A stretch of 36,268 bases of DNA from contig DDFY01000035.1 of assembly GCA_002337385.1 (NCBI GenBank), forward strand, positions 8,933-45,200, in the 5' to 3' direction. The position numbers and the translations under genes are program-made. Positions 7,770-14,765 of the stretch are shown piece by piece. Numbering within the stretch: the stretch's first letter is position 1; every line of letters starts with the position of its first letter. The notes under the pieces were generated by a model. The model ran no database searches. It saw nothing but the letters and a program-made list of their open reading frames with translations, and was not told the DNA's origin. This DNA is from Erythrobacter sp. UBA1916. Lineage in GTDB: Bacteria > Pseudomonadota > Alphaproteobacteria > Sphingomonadales > Sphingomonadaceae.

Positions 7770-8012
7770 ATGGACCGTGCCGAAGTCGACAGCCGAATTC
7801 GCACCATCATCGAGCCGTTCAACAAGAAGTCGGTGGAGATTACCGACGCCACCAGCTTTGCCGGTGATCTCGAGTTCGACAGCCTGACCGTGATGGACTT
7901 CGTCGCCGCAATCGAGGACGAATTCGACATCATCATCTCGATGAACCAGCAAGCCGAGATCGAGAAATACGGCCAGCTGGTCGATGCCGTCACCGGCATG
8001 CAGGACAAGTGA
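7770..8012 (+). CDS. acyl carrier protein linked to sphingolipid synthesis
   Basis: An 80-residue acidic acyl carrier protein. The 4'-phosphopantetheine site is Ser38 in the motif EFDSLTVMDF. It is divergent from housekeeping fatty-acid ACPs, and its stop overlaps the first codons of the serine palmitoyltransferase reading frame, as in Caulobacter and Sphingomonas, where a dedicated ACP supplies the acyl thioester. AGGA lies 6 to 7 bases before the ATG. A perfect TTGACA occurs at 7690-7695 but its only good -10 partner is too far away. Confidence 0.85.
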   Translation: MDRAEVDSRIRTIIEPFNKKSVEITDATSFAGDLEFDSLTVMDFVAAIEDEFDIIISMNQQAEIEKYGQLVDAVTGMQDK

Positions 8013-8020
8013 GCGAGCCG

Positions 8021-9244
8021 ATGAGCGAGACCGCGACCGCCGCCGCGCCTGACCTGTTCGCCAAGTTCGACGAGATCATCCAGATCCGCGAGAACCTGCT
8101 CGCCAGCGGGGTGGAAGACCCGTTTTCGCTGGTGATGGAGAAGGTGCTCTCGCCCACCCGTGCGATCTGCAACGGGCGCGACACCATCCTGCTCGGCACC
8201 TACAACTACATGGGCATGACCTTCGACCCCGACGTGATCGCGGCGGGCAAGGAAGCGCTTGACCAGTTCGGCTCCGGAACCACCGGCAGCCGCGTGCTCA
8301 ACGGCACCTATCAGGGCCACCGCGAGGTGGAGGACGCGCTGCGCGAGTTCTACGGCATGGATCATGCCATGGTGTTCTCGACCGGCTATCAGGCCAACCT
8401 CGGCATCATCTCCACCATCGCCGGCAAGGGCGACTACATCGTGCTCGACATCGACAGCCACGCCTCGATCTGGGACGGCTGCGCGATGGGCAAGGCCGAG
8501 GTCGTGCCGTTCAAGCACAACGATATCGAGGCGATGGAAAAGCGCCTCCGGCGCATCCCCGAGGGCGCGGGCATTCTGGTGGTGCTTGAAGGCGTCTATT
8601 CGATGCTCGGTGACATCGCCCCGCTCAAGGAGATGGTCGCAATCGCCAAGAAGTATGGCGCGATGGTGCTGGTCGACGAGGCGCACTCGATGGGCTTCAT
8701 CGGCGACCATGGCCGCGGCGTGGCCGAAGATCAGGGCGTGCTGGACGATGTCGACTTCGTGATCGGCACCTTCTCGAAGTCAGTTGGCACGGTGGGCGGC
8801 TTCTGCGTCTCCAACCACCCCAAGTTCGAGATCATGCGGCTGGTGTGCCGGCCCTATGTGTTCACCGCCAGCCTGCCGCCTTCGGTGGTGGCGACGGCGG
8901 CGACCTCGGTCCGCAAGCTGATGCACGCGGGCAACAAACGCGCGCACCTGTGGGAGAATTCCCGCCGGCTGCACAGCGGGCTTACTTCGCTGGGCTTCAC
9001 GCTGGGCACCGACGAACCGCAGAGCGCGATCGTGGCGGTGATCATGCCCGACCTCGAAAAAGGCGCGGCCATGTGGGAGGCGCTGCTGCACGAGGGGCTT
9101 TACGTGAACCTGGCGCGCCCCCCGGCGACGCCTGCCAATATGACGCTGCTGCGCTGCTCGCTATGCGCAGAACATTCCGCCGAAGAGGTCGAGACGATCC
9201 TCGGCATGTTCGAGCGTGCGGGCAAGGCTGTGGGGATTATCTAA
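8021..9244 (+). CDS. spt: serine palmitoyltransferase
   Basis: A 407-residue PLP enzyme of the alpha-oxoamine synthase family, condensing L-serine with an acyl thioester to 3-ketodihydrosphingosine, the first step of sphingolipid synthesis. The sequence closely resembles the Sphingomonas paucimobilis enzyme as I recall it: TYNYMGMTFDPDVIAAGKEA, FSTGYQANLGIIST, and the PLP lysine in GTFSKSVGTVGG. From ATG 8021 the active-site residues are His147, Asp219, His222 and Lys253, each 12 below the S. paucimobilis numbers (159, 231, 234, 265). An in-frame GTG at 8009 overlapping the acp stop is an alternative start adding four residues. It is cytosolic and soluble in this group. Confidence 0.95.
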   Translation: MSETATAAAPDLFAKFDEIIQIRENLLASGVEDPFSLVMEKVLSPTRAICNGRDTILLGTYNYMGMTFDPDVIAAGKEALDQFGSGTTGSRVLNGTYQGHREVEDALREFYGMDHAMVFSTGYQANLGIISTIAGKGDYIVLDIDSHASIWDGCAMGKAEVVPFKHNDIEAMEKRLRRIPEGAGILVVLEGVYSMLGDIAPLKEMVAIAKKYGAMVLVDEAHSMGFIGDHGRGVAEDQGVLDDVDFVIGTFSKSVGTVGGFCVSNHPKFEIMRLVCRPYVFTASLPPSVVATAATSVRKLMHAGNKRAHLWENSRRLHSGLTSLGFTLGTDEPQSAIVAVIMPDLEKGAAMWEALLHEGLYVNLARPPATPANMTLLRCSLCAEHSAEEVETILGMFERAGKAVGII

Positions 9245-9257
9245 GGAACGTCAGCAC

Positions 9258-9297
9258 CATGTCGTGCGTCTCCTGAACAAAGGAGACGCATGATATG
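9258..9297 (+). promoter_or_regulatory. RBS- and start-codon-sequestering hairpin before osmC
   Basis: Bases 9258-9274 pair with 9281-9297 across a 6-base loop (GAACAA). All 17 positions pair, 15 Watson-Crick and two G-U, with an uninterrupted 10-bp core (TGCGTCTCCT / AGGAGACGCA). The 3' arm contains the AGGAG ribosome site (9281-9285) and the ATG (9295-9297) of osmC. There is no following T-run, so it is not a standard terminator for spt. Confidence 0.65.
9259..9276 (+). CDS. possible five-codon leader ORF before osmC
   Basis: ATG at 9259 opens MSCVS followed by TGA 9274-9276, lying exactly on the 5' arm of the osmC hairpin. An AAGGAA ribosome-like site at 9243-9248 sits 10 bases upstream, overlapping the spt stop codon. 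Translation of this mini-ORF would place a ribosome on the 5' arm and open the osmC start. It could be chance, since the ATG is needed to pair with the osmC start codon. Confidence 0.25.
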   Translation: MSCVS

Positions 9298-9723
9298 ACC
9301 ACCAACACCGGCAGTGCCCGTTACGAAGGCTTCGGCAAGAGCGGCAAGGGCCACATTTCGACCGGCTCGGGCGCACTGAAAGAGCAACCCTATGGCTTTT
9401 CCACGCGCTTCGAAGACGAGCCCGGCACCAATCCCGAGGAGCTGATCGCTGCGGCCCACGCCAGCTGCTTCACCATGGCGCTGAGCTTTGCGCTGGCCAA
9501 GGCCGGCTTCGAGGATGGCACCATCGACACGCAGGCCAAGGTAAAGCTCGAAAAGGAGGGCGAGGGCTTCGCGGTGACGCGCTCCGATCTCGTCACCAAG
9601 GCCAGTGTTCCCGGCATTGACGAAGCGGCGTTTCACCGCATCGCCAACGAGGCCAAGACCGGCTGCCCGATTTCCAAGCTGCTCAAAGCCGAAATCACAC
9701 TCGATGCCAGCCTGACGAGCTGA
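9295..9723 (+). CDS. OsmC family peroxiredoxin
   Basis: A 142-residue OsmC/Ohr-superfamily protein that reduces organic hydroperoxides with a pair of cysteines. The peroxidatic Cys58 (AAAHASCFTMALS) and resolving Cys124 (AKTGCPISKLL) are at family positions, and the OsmC-type N-terminus (GSARYEGFGKSGKGHISTGS) distinguishes it from Ohr. ATG 9295 is required because the ATG at 9290 runs into TGA; AGGAG lies 9 bases upstream. Both ribosome site and ATG are inside a 17-bp hairpin, so translation is expected to be conditional. The gene follows spt by 50 bases and may share its transcript. Confidence 0.9.
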   Translation: MTTNTGSARYEGFGKSGKGHISTGSGALKEQPYGFSTRFEDEPGTNPEELIAAAHASCFTMALSFALAKAGFEDGTIDTQAKVKLEKEGEGFAVTRSDLVTKASVPGIDEAAFHRIANEAKTGCPISKLLKAEITLDASLTS

Positions 9724-9742
9724 CCTCAGCGGCGGATTAACC

Positions 9743-10399
9743 TCAGAGCTGGTCGAGGCTCGTCACATTGGCGCAGACATCGCTCGGGTCGGCCTTGCCA
9801 TCGTCATGGCCGACCTGCGCGATCAGCACGAAGCCGCCGATCACCAGCACCACGAACAGCCCGGTCAGCCAGGCGAGGTACTTGTCGATAAAGGCCTTGA
9901 TTGGTGCGCCGAACACCTGGAACAGCACGCCAACGGCCATGAACACCATGCCCCGCCCGGCGATCGAAGCGAGCACAAAGGTGCCGAAGTTCATTCCGAT
10001 GAATCCAGCCGTGATCGTCAGCAGCTTGAACGGCACCGGCGTGGTGCCCGCGATCACGATCGCCTGCCAGTCGTTCTCGCGCAGATAACAGGCGGCCTTG
10101 GGGAACGCCTCTGACAGCCCTAGCGTGTCGATCAGCCAGACGCCGATTGCCTCATAGAGGAAATGGCCGATGGCATAGCCCGCCATCCCGCCAAGCACCG
10201 AGAAGCCGGTGCAGATCGCGGCATAACGGATCGCCTTCTTCGGCTGCGCCAGACACATCAGGCCCAGCAGCGGATGCGGCGGGATCGGAAAGAAGCTTGA
10301 TTCGACGAAAGCGAAAAACGCCAGCCAACTCTGCGCGTGGCGGTGCTTCGCCTTTTCCATCATCCAGTCGTAAAGCGACTGCAGCAGCGTGGTTATCAT
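9743..10399 (-). CDS. YqaA-type (DedA/SNARE-associated superfamily) membrane protein
   Basis: A 218-residue inner-membrane protein of the YqaA family (COG1238). The family signature is present: FFAFVESSFFPIPPHPLLGLM at residues 28-48, then GGMAGYAIGHFLYEAIG and TPVPFKLLTITAGFIGMNFGTFVLASIAGRG, with about five hydrophobic segments. DedA-superfamily proteins are implicated in lipid-carrier translocation and membrane homeostasis; YqaA's own substrate is not settled. The C-terminal tail is polar. It converges on osmC with only 19 bases between, and starts divergently from the GTA promoter region, so the 231-base gap to the GTA operon holds promoters in both directions. Confidence 0.85.
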   Translation of the reverse strand: MITTLLQSLYDWMMEKAKHRHAQSWLAFFAFVESSFFPIPPHPLLGLMCLAQPKKAIRYAAICTGFSVLGGMAGYAIGHFLYEAIGVWLIDTLGLSEAFPKAACYLRENDWQAIVIAGTTPVPFKLLTITAGFIGMNFGTFVLASIAGRGMVFMAVGVLFQVFGAPIKAFIDKYLAWLTGLFVVLVIGGFVLIAQVGHDDGKADPSDVCANVTSLDQL

Positions 10400-10470
10400 C
10401 TGGTTTTCCGGTCCCGAACCGCCTCGTCCCTTCAGCGATTAGGCGAGTGGCGCTGGCAGGGCAAGCGGTA

Positions 10471-10487
10471 CAAAATAACCTATTTGG
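10471..10487. promoter_or_regulatory. AT-rich inverted repeat upstream of the GTA promoter
   Basis: CAAAATA (10471-10477), ACC, TATTTGG (10481-10487): arms match at six of seven positions. It ends 10 bases before the -35 of the GTA promoter, a typical place for an activator. The arms resemble CCAAATA...TATTTGG at 3541-3561. Confidence 0.35.
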
Positions 10488-10497
10488 CACTTTTCTA

Positions 10498-10526
10498 TTG
10501 ACATCGTAACGCTCTTGGGTTAGCAG
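10498..10526 (+). promoter_or_regulatory. candidate promoter of the GTA operon (late-promoter-like)
   Basis: Perfect -35 TTGACA (10498-10503), 17 bases, then TAGCAG (10521-10526), a weak -10. Transcription would start near 10533, run into the terminator at 10560-10591, and only on readthrough reach the terminase gene at 10631. The weak -10 suggests a need for an activator. Confidence 0.5.
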
Positions 10527-10559
10527 AAGACAACATCGCGATAGAGCGAGTCGGCAAGA

Positions 10560-10591
10560 GGCGGTCCCCACCACGGGGTACCGCCTTTTTT
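10560..10591 (+). terminator. intrinsic terminator in the GTA leader
   Basis: GGCGGT-CCCC (10560-10569), loop ACCAC, GGGG-T-ACCGCC (10575-10585): ten base pairs with one bulged T, followed by six T (10586-10591). It lies 40 bases before the first GTA gene and about 27 bases after the predicted start of transcription. No other plus-strand gene sits upstream for it to serve, since the neighbour (10399) is on the other strand. Confidence 0.8.
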
Positions 10592-10630
10592 GATGCTCGC
10601 CGCCAGCGCCAACGACGGGACCTTGCATTT

Positions 10631-11077
10631 ATGGCCAAACGCAACTGGGAGACCACCTTCATCAACGAACTGGCGGAAACCTCCAACGTAAAGGCCGCCA
10701 CCATAGCCGCCGGGGTGAGCCAGTCGCTGGTTTACAAGCGCCGCCGCGAAAGCGCGGAGTTCGCCGCCCGCTGGTACGCGGCACTGGCCGAAGGATACGA
10801 CAGCCTCGAAATGGACCTGCTTTCCCGCCTGCGCGAAGGGCGGCTGGAAGACGTCGACGAGGAAGGCAACAAACGCAAATACGACATCGGCACCGCCTTT
10901 CGCTGCCTGCTCGCCCACCGCGAGAGCGTGGCCCGCGAGAAGGGCCGCCAGACGCTGCAGGACGAGGTAATCACCATGCGCGAGATCAACGCCAAGATCG
11001 ACGCCCAGCGCGCCCGCGAAGAGCGCGCCGCCGAGCTTGAAGCCAAGCGCCAGAGCCGCTCGCAAGATGGCGAGTGA
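10631..11077 (+). CDS. GTA small terminase-like protein (gp1)
   Basis: A 148-residue protein at the g1 position. The N-terminal half has a helix-turn-helix-like segment (VKAATIAAGVSQSLVYKRRR, about residues 19-38), typical of terminase small subunits and phage DNA-packaging proteins. The C-terminal third is a charged helix rich in Arg and Glu, probably coiled coil. In GTAs, TerS does not recognise a pac site, in line with random packaging; here that is inference. It is preceded by the leader terminator and a poor ribosome site (GGGACC). Its end overlaps the terL start by 11 bases, coupling the two subunits. Confidence 0.75.
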   Translation: MAKRNWETTFINELAETSNVKAATIAAGVSQSLVYKRRRESAEFAARWYAALAEGYDSLEMDLLSRLREGRLEDVDEEGNKRKYDIGTAFRCLLAHRESVAREKGRQTLQDEVITMREINAKIDAQRAREERAAELEAKRQSRSQDGE

Positions 11078-12428
11078 GAGGCCGCGCGACAGCCGGGGCC
11101 GCTGGTTTCGCGCGGGCGGCGAGGAGGGCAGCCACCGGCGGCTCGCACTCGACAAGACGCTGCTGGCGCACGAGCGCGCGGCGCTTGGCTCGTGGCACTG
11201 GGAGGTCTGGGGCCGTGACGAGCAACTGCCGCCGCCGGGGGCCTGGCGGATCTGGCTGATCTGCGCCGGGCGCGGCTTCGGCAAGACCCGTGCGGGCGCC
11301 GAATGGGTGCGCAATGTCGCGCGCCACGATGGCAATGCGCGCATTGCCCTGGTCGGCGCGAGCCTGTCCGAAGTGCGCAGCGTGATGGTCGAGGGTGAAA
11401 GCGGCGTGCTGGCCGCCTCGCCCAATGCGCTGGCACCCGATTTCGAGCCCTCGCTCAAGCGGCTGACCTGGCCCAACGGCGCGCAGGCATTCCTCTATTC
11501 GGCAGGCGAGCCGGAAAGCCTGCGCGGTCCGCAACATACCCATGCCTGGTGCGACGAGATCGCCAAGTGGGACAATGCCGGGGGCCGCGCGATGGACTGC
11601 TGGGACAACCTGCAGCTGGGTATGCGGCTGGGCGATCAACCGCGCATCCTCGCCACCAGCACCCCGCGCGCGGTGCCGCTGATGCAGAAGCTGCTGACCG
11701 AGGCCGAACGCGGCGATGGCAGCGTGGCGCTGACGCGCGGTCGTACGGCGGACAATGCGGGCGTCCTGCCCACCGCCTATTACGAGGCCATGCTTGGCCA
11801 GTACGGTGGCTCGTCGCTCGGGCGGCAGGAGCTGGACGGCGAAATGCTGCGCGAGGTTGAGGGCGCCTTGTGGACGCGGGCGCTGCTGGAGACGTGCCGC
11901 CTTGCCGAGGCCGAGGACAGGCCCGCACGGATCGTGGTCGGCGTCGACCCGCCAGCCTCGGCACGCGGCGATGAATGCGGGATTATCGTCTGCGGGGTAA
12001 CGCCCGAAGGCTTGGGGCAGGTGCTGGCCGACCACTCGGTCGGCGGTGCGACGCCCGAGCGCTGGGCTTCGGCGGTCGCGGAGGCAGTGCGCATCTGGCA
12101 GGCCGACAAGGTGGTCGCCGAGGCCAACCAGGGGGGTGATATGGTGCAATCTGTGCTGCGCGCCGCCGACTGGGCGATGCCAGTCAAGCTGGTCCACGCG
12201 AGCCGCGGCAAGGCCGCCCGGGCCGAGCCGATCGCCGCTTTGTATGAGGCTGGCCGGGTGCAGCATGTCGGCCAGTTCGCCGCGCTCGAGGATCAGTTGT
12301 GCGGACTGATGGCGGGCGGGGCTTATGAGGGGCCGGGACGGTCGCCGGATCGGGCCGATGCGCTGGTGTGGGCGCTTAGTCAGTTGATGCTGGGGCGGAA
12401 GAGCGTGCCAAACGTGAGGTCATTGTAA
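11067..12428 (+). CDS. GTA terminase large subunit (gp2)
   Basis: A 453-residue DNA-packaging motor. The ATPase domain has Walker A AGRGFGKT (67-74), Walker B HAWCDE (Asp163, Glu164) and a coupling motif ATSTPR (196-201). The RNase H-like nuclease domain shows Asp294 (VVGVDPP), Glu352 (VVAEAN) and Asp431 (RADALVW), the acidic triad that cuts packaged DNA. Length is that of GTA TerL. ATG 11067 is chosen because it overlaps the small terminase gene by 11 bases; the longer frame begins with TTG 11037. Expected to dock on the portal and cut DNA in headful lengths. Confidence 0.95.
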   Translation: MASERPRDSRGRWFRAGGEEGSHRRLALDKTLLAHERAALGSWHWEVWGRDEQLPPPGAWRIWLICAGRGFGKTRAGAEWVRNVARHDGNARIALVGASLSEVRSVMVEGESGVLAASPNALAPDFEPSLKRLTWPNGAQAFLYSAGEPESLRGPQHTHAWCDEIAKWDNAGGRAMDCWDNLQLGMRLGDQPRILATSTPRAVPLMQKLLTEAERGDGSVALTRGRTADNAGVLPTAYYEAMLGQYGGSSLGRQELDGEMLREVEGALWTRALLETCRLAEAEDRPARIVVGVDPPASARGDECGIIVCGVTPEGLGQVLADHSVGGATPERWASAVAEAVRIWQADKVVAEANQGGDMVQSVLRAADWAMPVKLVHASRGKAARAEPIAALYEAGRVQHVGQFAALEDQLCGLMAGGAYEGPGRSPDRADALVWALSQLMLGRKSVPNVRSL

Positions 12429-12432
12429 TGGC

Positions 12433-12720
12433 TCAAACAATCCGCGCGCCAAGGGCGGCCGCAGTCAACCCGCTCCCGGTGAATGCCAGCAGAATAATCC
12501 GAAAGATCCAGTGATCTTTGCGTGCCATACGACGGTCGAACCAAGTCAGTCCCGGCTGCAACCCAAGAAAACTTGCGCAAGCAAATGCCAGCCAATTGGC
12601 TGCGAACAGGGGCAATTGCGGGACCGATGGCGCGAACAAGGCAACGGACAGAATAAGGATCGAGCATACGAGCGACAGTCCAGCGCAAAGATAGAATGCC
12701 CTTTGGCGCTTAGGGGTCAT
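12433..12720 (-). CDS. small membrane protein inserted within the GTA operon (moron-like)
   Basis: A 95-residue protein read against the GTA operon, filling the 367-base gap between terminase and portal. It has about three hydrophobic segments (AFYLCAGLSLVCSILILSVA; LFAANWLAFACASFLGL; FRIILLAFTGSGLTAAALGA) separated by a basic loop (WFDRRMARKDHW). ATG 12720 is preceded by GAGG at 7 bases. Base composition differs sharply: 129 of 240 bases (54%) are G or C over 12481-12720, against 46 of 60 (77%) over 11221-11280 in terL. I do not recognise a family. The RcGTA cluster has nothing here. It looks like an acquired cargo gene; a non-coding spacer is the alternative. Confidence 0.55.
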   Translation of the reverse strand: MTPKRQRAFYLCAGLSLVCSILILSVALFAPSVPQLPLFAANWLAFACASFLGLQPGLTWFDRRMARKDHWIFRIILLAFTGSGLTAAALGARIV

Positions 12721-12795
12721 GTTCAACCTCGGCTGGGATGCGAAGCAGTAAGATACCGCGCCCCTCAAGAATAACCAGACAAATCGGAGATTCGC

Positions 12796-13971
12796 ATGTC
12801 CTTCATCGACACGCTCCGCTCCGCCCTCAAGGGCGGGGACGGGGCTCGCGTGCCTTTGGCGCGCAGCTTCACCTCACCCTGGGCGCTGGCCTATGGCGTC
12901 CACGCCGGGCGGCCCGGCTTCGACTACGCCGCCTCCATCCGGCGCGGCTATATCGAGAACCCGGTCGCCCAGCGCGCGGTGCGGATCGTGGCCGAGGGCG
13001 TCGGCAGCGCGCCGCTCACCGAGGCCGATCCCGCAGCGCTTGCGCTTGTGCAGGCCACCAGCGCGGGGCAGTCGCTGCTCGAAACGCTCGCCGCGCACCT
13101 GCTGTTGCACGGCAATGGCTTCGTGCAGATCGCCCGCGATGCCTCGGGCAAGCCGGTCGAGCTGTTTGCCCTGCGGCCCGAGCGCATGAGCGTGGTCCCC
13201 GGCGCCGACGGCTGGCCCGCCGCCTATCGCTACACCGTGGGCGAAACCAGGGTCGATCTGCCGCTGGAGGACGAGGACGGCTGGCCCTGCCTGATCCACC
13301 TGAAAACCTTCCACCCGACCGATGACCACTACGGCGCGGGCTGTCTGGTCGCCGCCGAGCAGGCGGTGGCGATCCACAATGCCGCCGCGACCTGGAACCG
13401 CGCCCTGCTCGAAAACGCCGCCCGCCCCTCGGGCGCGCTGGTCTACGATACGGGTGAGGCCTCCACGCTCACCGCCGAGCAGTTCGACCGGCTCAAGGAG
13501 GAACTGGCCGCAGCCTATCAGGGCGGCGGCAATGCGGGCCGGCCGATGCTGCTGGAAGGCGGACTCAAGTGGCAGAGCCTGTCGCTGTCGCCCGCCGACA
13601 TGGACTTCGCCGAACTGAAGGCCGCCGCCGCACGCGACATTGCGCTCGCCTTCGGGGTGCCGCCGATGTTGCTCGGGCTGCCGGGTGACAACACCTATGC
13701 CAATTACAAGGAGGCCAACCGCGCGCTGTGGCGGCTCACGCTGCTGCCGCTCGCCGCCAAGATCCTGGGCGGGATCGCCGAGGGGCTGCAACCGTGGTTC
13801 CCCGGCGTTTCGCTCGGGGTCGATCTCGACCGCATTCCCGCGCTTTCCGAAGATCGCGAGCGGCTGTGGTCGCAGGTCAGCGGGGCCGACTTCCTGAGCG
13901 AGGCCGAGAAGCGCGCCATGCTCGGTCTGCAGCCCGCACCTGAACAAAACACGAACGGAGATAGCGAATGA
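12796..13971 (+). CDS. GTA portal protein (gp3), HK97 family
   Basis: A 391-residue portal protein of the HK97 type. Recognisable blocks are RGYIENPVAQRAVRIVAEGV (about 55-75), LLLHGNGFVQIARD, LIHLKTFHPTDDHYGAG, and AFGVPPMLLGLPGDNTYANY followed by KEANRALWRLTLLPL, the helical clip and stem region that lines the DNA channel. Twelve copies would form the head vertex on which terminase docks. GGAG lies 8 bases before the ATG. The last four bases overlap the DUF6127 start. Its own upstream gap suggests readthrough from terL past the inserted gene. Confidence 0.95.
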   Translation: MSFIDTLRSALKGGDGARVPLARSFTSPWALAYGVHAGRPGFDYAASIRRGYIENPVAQRAVRIVAEGVGSAPLTEADPAALALVQATSAGQSLLETLAAHLLLHGNGFVQIARDASGKPVELFALRPERMSVVPGADGWPAAYRYTVGETRVDLPLEDEDGWPCLIHLKTFHPTDDHYGAGCLVAAEQAVAIHNAAATWNRALLENAARPSGALVYDTGEASTLTAEQFDRLKEELAAAYQGGGNAGRPMLLEGGLKWQSLSLSPADMDFAELKAAAARDIALAFGVPPMLLGLPGDNTYANYKEANRALWRLTLLPLAAKILGGIAEGLQPWFPGVSLGVDLDRIPALSEDRERLWSQVSGADFLSEAEKRAMLGLQPAPEQNTNGDSE

Positions 13972-14276
13972 CCAGAGAAGACATGCTGGCCGCACTCATC
14001 GCGCAGGCGCAAACCGGCGGCAGCGATCTCGTCACCTTGCGCGCCATCGTCGAGGAGGCGAGCGAGCTGGGGGCCGACCGGGTGCTCACCCGCATCGGGC
14101 TCGAAGACGACCACGCGCAAAGCGATATCGACGAACTGCGCGAGCTGCTCGAGGCCTGGCGCAGCGCCAAGGCGAGCGCCTGGAAGGCGACCGTCGAATG
14201 GGTCGTGCGCGGGGTGCTGGCGCTGCTCCTGATCGGCATTGCCGTGCGGCTCGGCGCCTTCGGGCTGCTGCGCTGA
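13968..14276 (+). CDS. DUF6127 family protein (GTA g3.5 position)
   Basis: A 102-residue protein starting ATGA inside the portal stop. Residues 1-65 are acidic-helical (LAALIAQAQTGGSDLVTLRA; EEASELGADRVLTRIGLEDDHAQSDI); residues 75-102 form one membrane-type helix (VVRGVLALLLIGIAVRLGAFGLL). It matches the DUF6127 proteins that sit between portal and protease in sphingomonad GTA clusters. Function is unknown; in RcGTA the corresponding small gene is not a major virion protein. Its stop shares one base with the protease start (TGATG). Confidence 0.7.
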   Translation: MTREDMLAALIAQAQTGGSDLVTLRAIVEEASELGADRVLTRIGLEDDHAQSDIDELRELLEAWRSAKASAWKATVEWVVRGVLALLLIGIAVRLGAFGLLR

Positions 14277-14668
14277 TGGTGCGGCTGGCTGGCTATGCCG
14301 CCCTGTTCGACATTGCCGACGGCGCGGGCGACACGATCCGCAAGGGTGCCTTTGCCCGCACCTTGGCGGATCGGCGCGAGCCCTTGCCGCTGTTCTGGCA
14401 GCACCGGCCCGAACAGCAGATCGGCACGGTCGACCTCGCCGAGGAAGACAACAAAGGCCTGCGCGTGATCGCCCGGATCGATAATCCGCACAGCCGCGCC
14501 TTGCACGAACTGCTCGGAAAACGCGTGAACGGCCTCAGCTTCGGCTACCGGGCACGCGGCTATCGCCGGACACTTGATGGCCGTGTGCTCGAAGATATCG
14601 ACCTGTTCGAAGTGAGCCTCGTCACCCAGCCGCTCCAACCGGGCGCCAGAGTGCATCTGGTTCGCTGA
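14276..14668 (+). CDS. GTA prohead protease (gp4), HK97 family
   Basis: A 130-residue prohead protease of the HK97 U35 family that trims the capsid delta domain during maturation. The catalytic layout is visible: His43 (FWQHRP), Ser88 (NGLSFGY) and an acidic residue in EDIDLFEVSLV (Glu106 or Glu112). The opening GYAALFDIADGAGDTIRKGAF is the family N-terminus. The start ATG 14276 overlaps the previous stop by one base; the longer frame from 14198 would lie wholly inside DUF6127. It ends 98 bases before the capsid gene. Confidence 0.9.
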   Translation: MVRLAGYAALFDIADGAGDTIRKGAFARTLADRREPLPLFWQHRPEQQIGTVDLAEEDNKGLRVIARIDNPHSRALHELLGKRVNGLSFGYRARGYRRTLDGRVLEDIDLFEVSLVTQPLQPGARVHLVR

Positions 14669-14698
14669 ACCCACCACACCACCGCTCTCATCCCCCCT

Positions 14699-14724
14699 GA
14701 CCGGCCCCGTTGCGGGGGGCGGTC
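14699..14724 (+). other. hairpin between protease and capsid genes
   Basis: GACCGGCCCC (14699-14708) can pair with GGGGGCGGTC (14715-14724) around a short loop, nine of ten positions pairing with one G-G mismatch. It is followed by TGATTTG, a poor T-run, so at most a weak terminator. An RNA-processing or stabilising stem at the 5' side of the capsid message is an alternative. Confidence 0.45.
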
Positions 14725-14765
14725 TGATTTGTCGTGCCCCCCAACCGAAAAGGTAAGTTGCTACT

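Noticed and set aside
10485..10502. TGGCAC before the GTA promoter as a sigma-54 -24 element
   Set aside because: The -12 position does not read TTGC and GG/GC spacing fails; the overlapping TTGACA sigma-70 reading is better.
10560..10585. Terminator region read as part of a small structured RNA such as SRP RNA or tmRNA
   Set aside because: The conserved SRP tetraloop and tmRNA sequences are absent; a terminator with a short leader is sufficient.
12428..12514. A 28-codon plus-strand frame opening at ATG 12428 in TAATG overlap with the terL stop
   Set aside because: No ribosome site of its own, no recognisable sequence, and it is antisense to the better-supported minus-strand membrane-protein gene.
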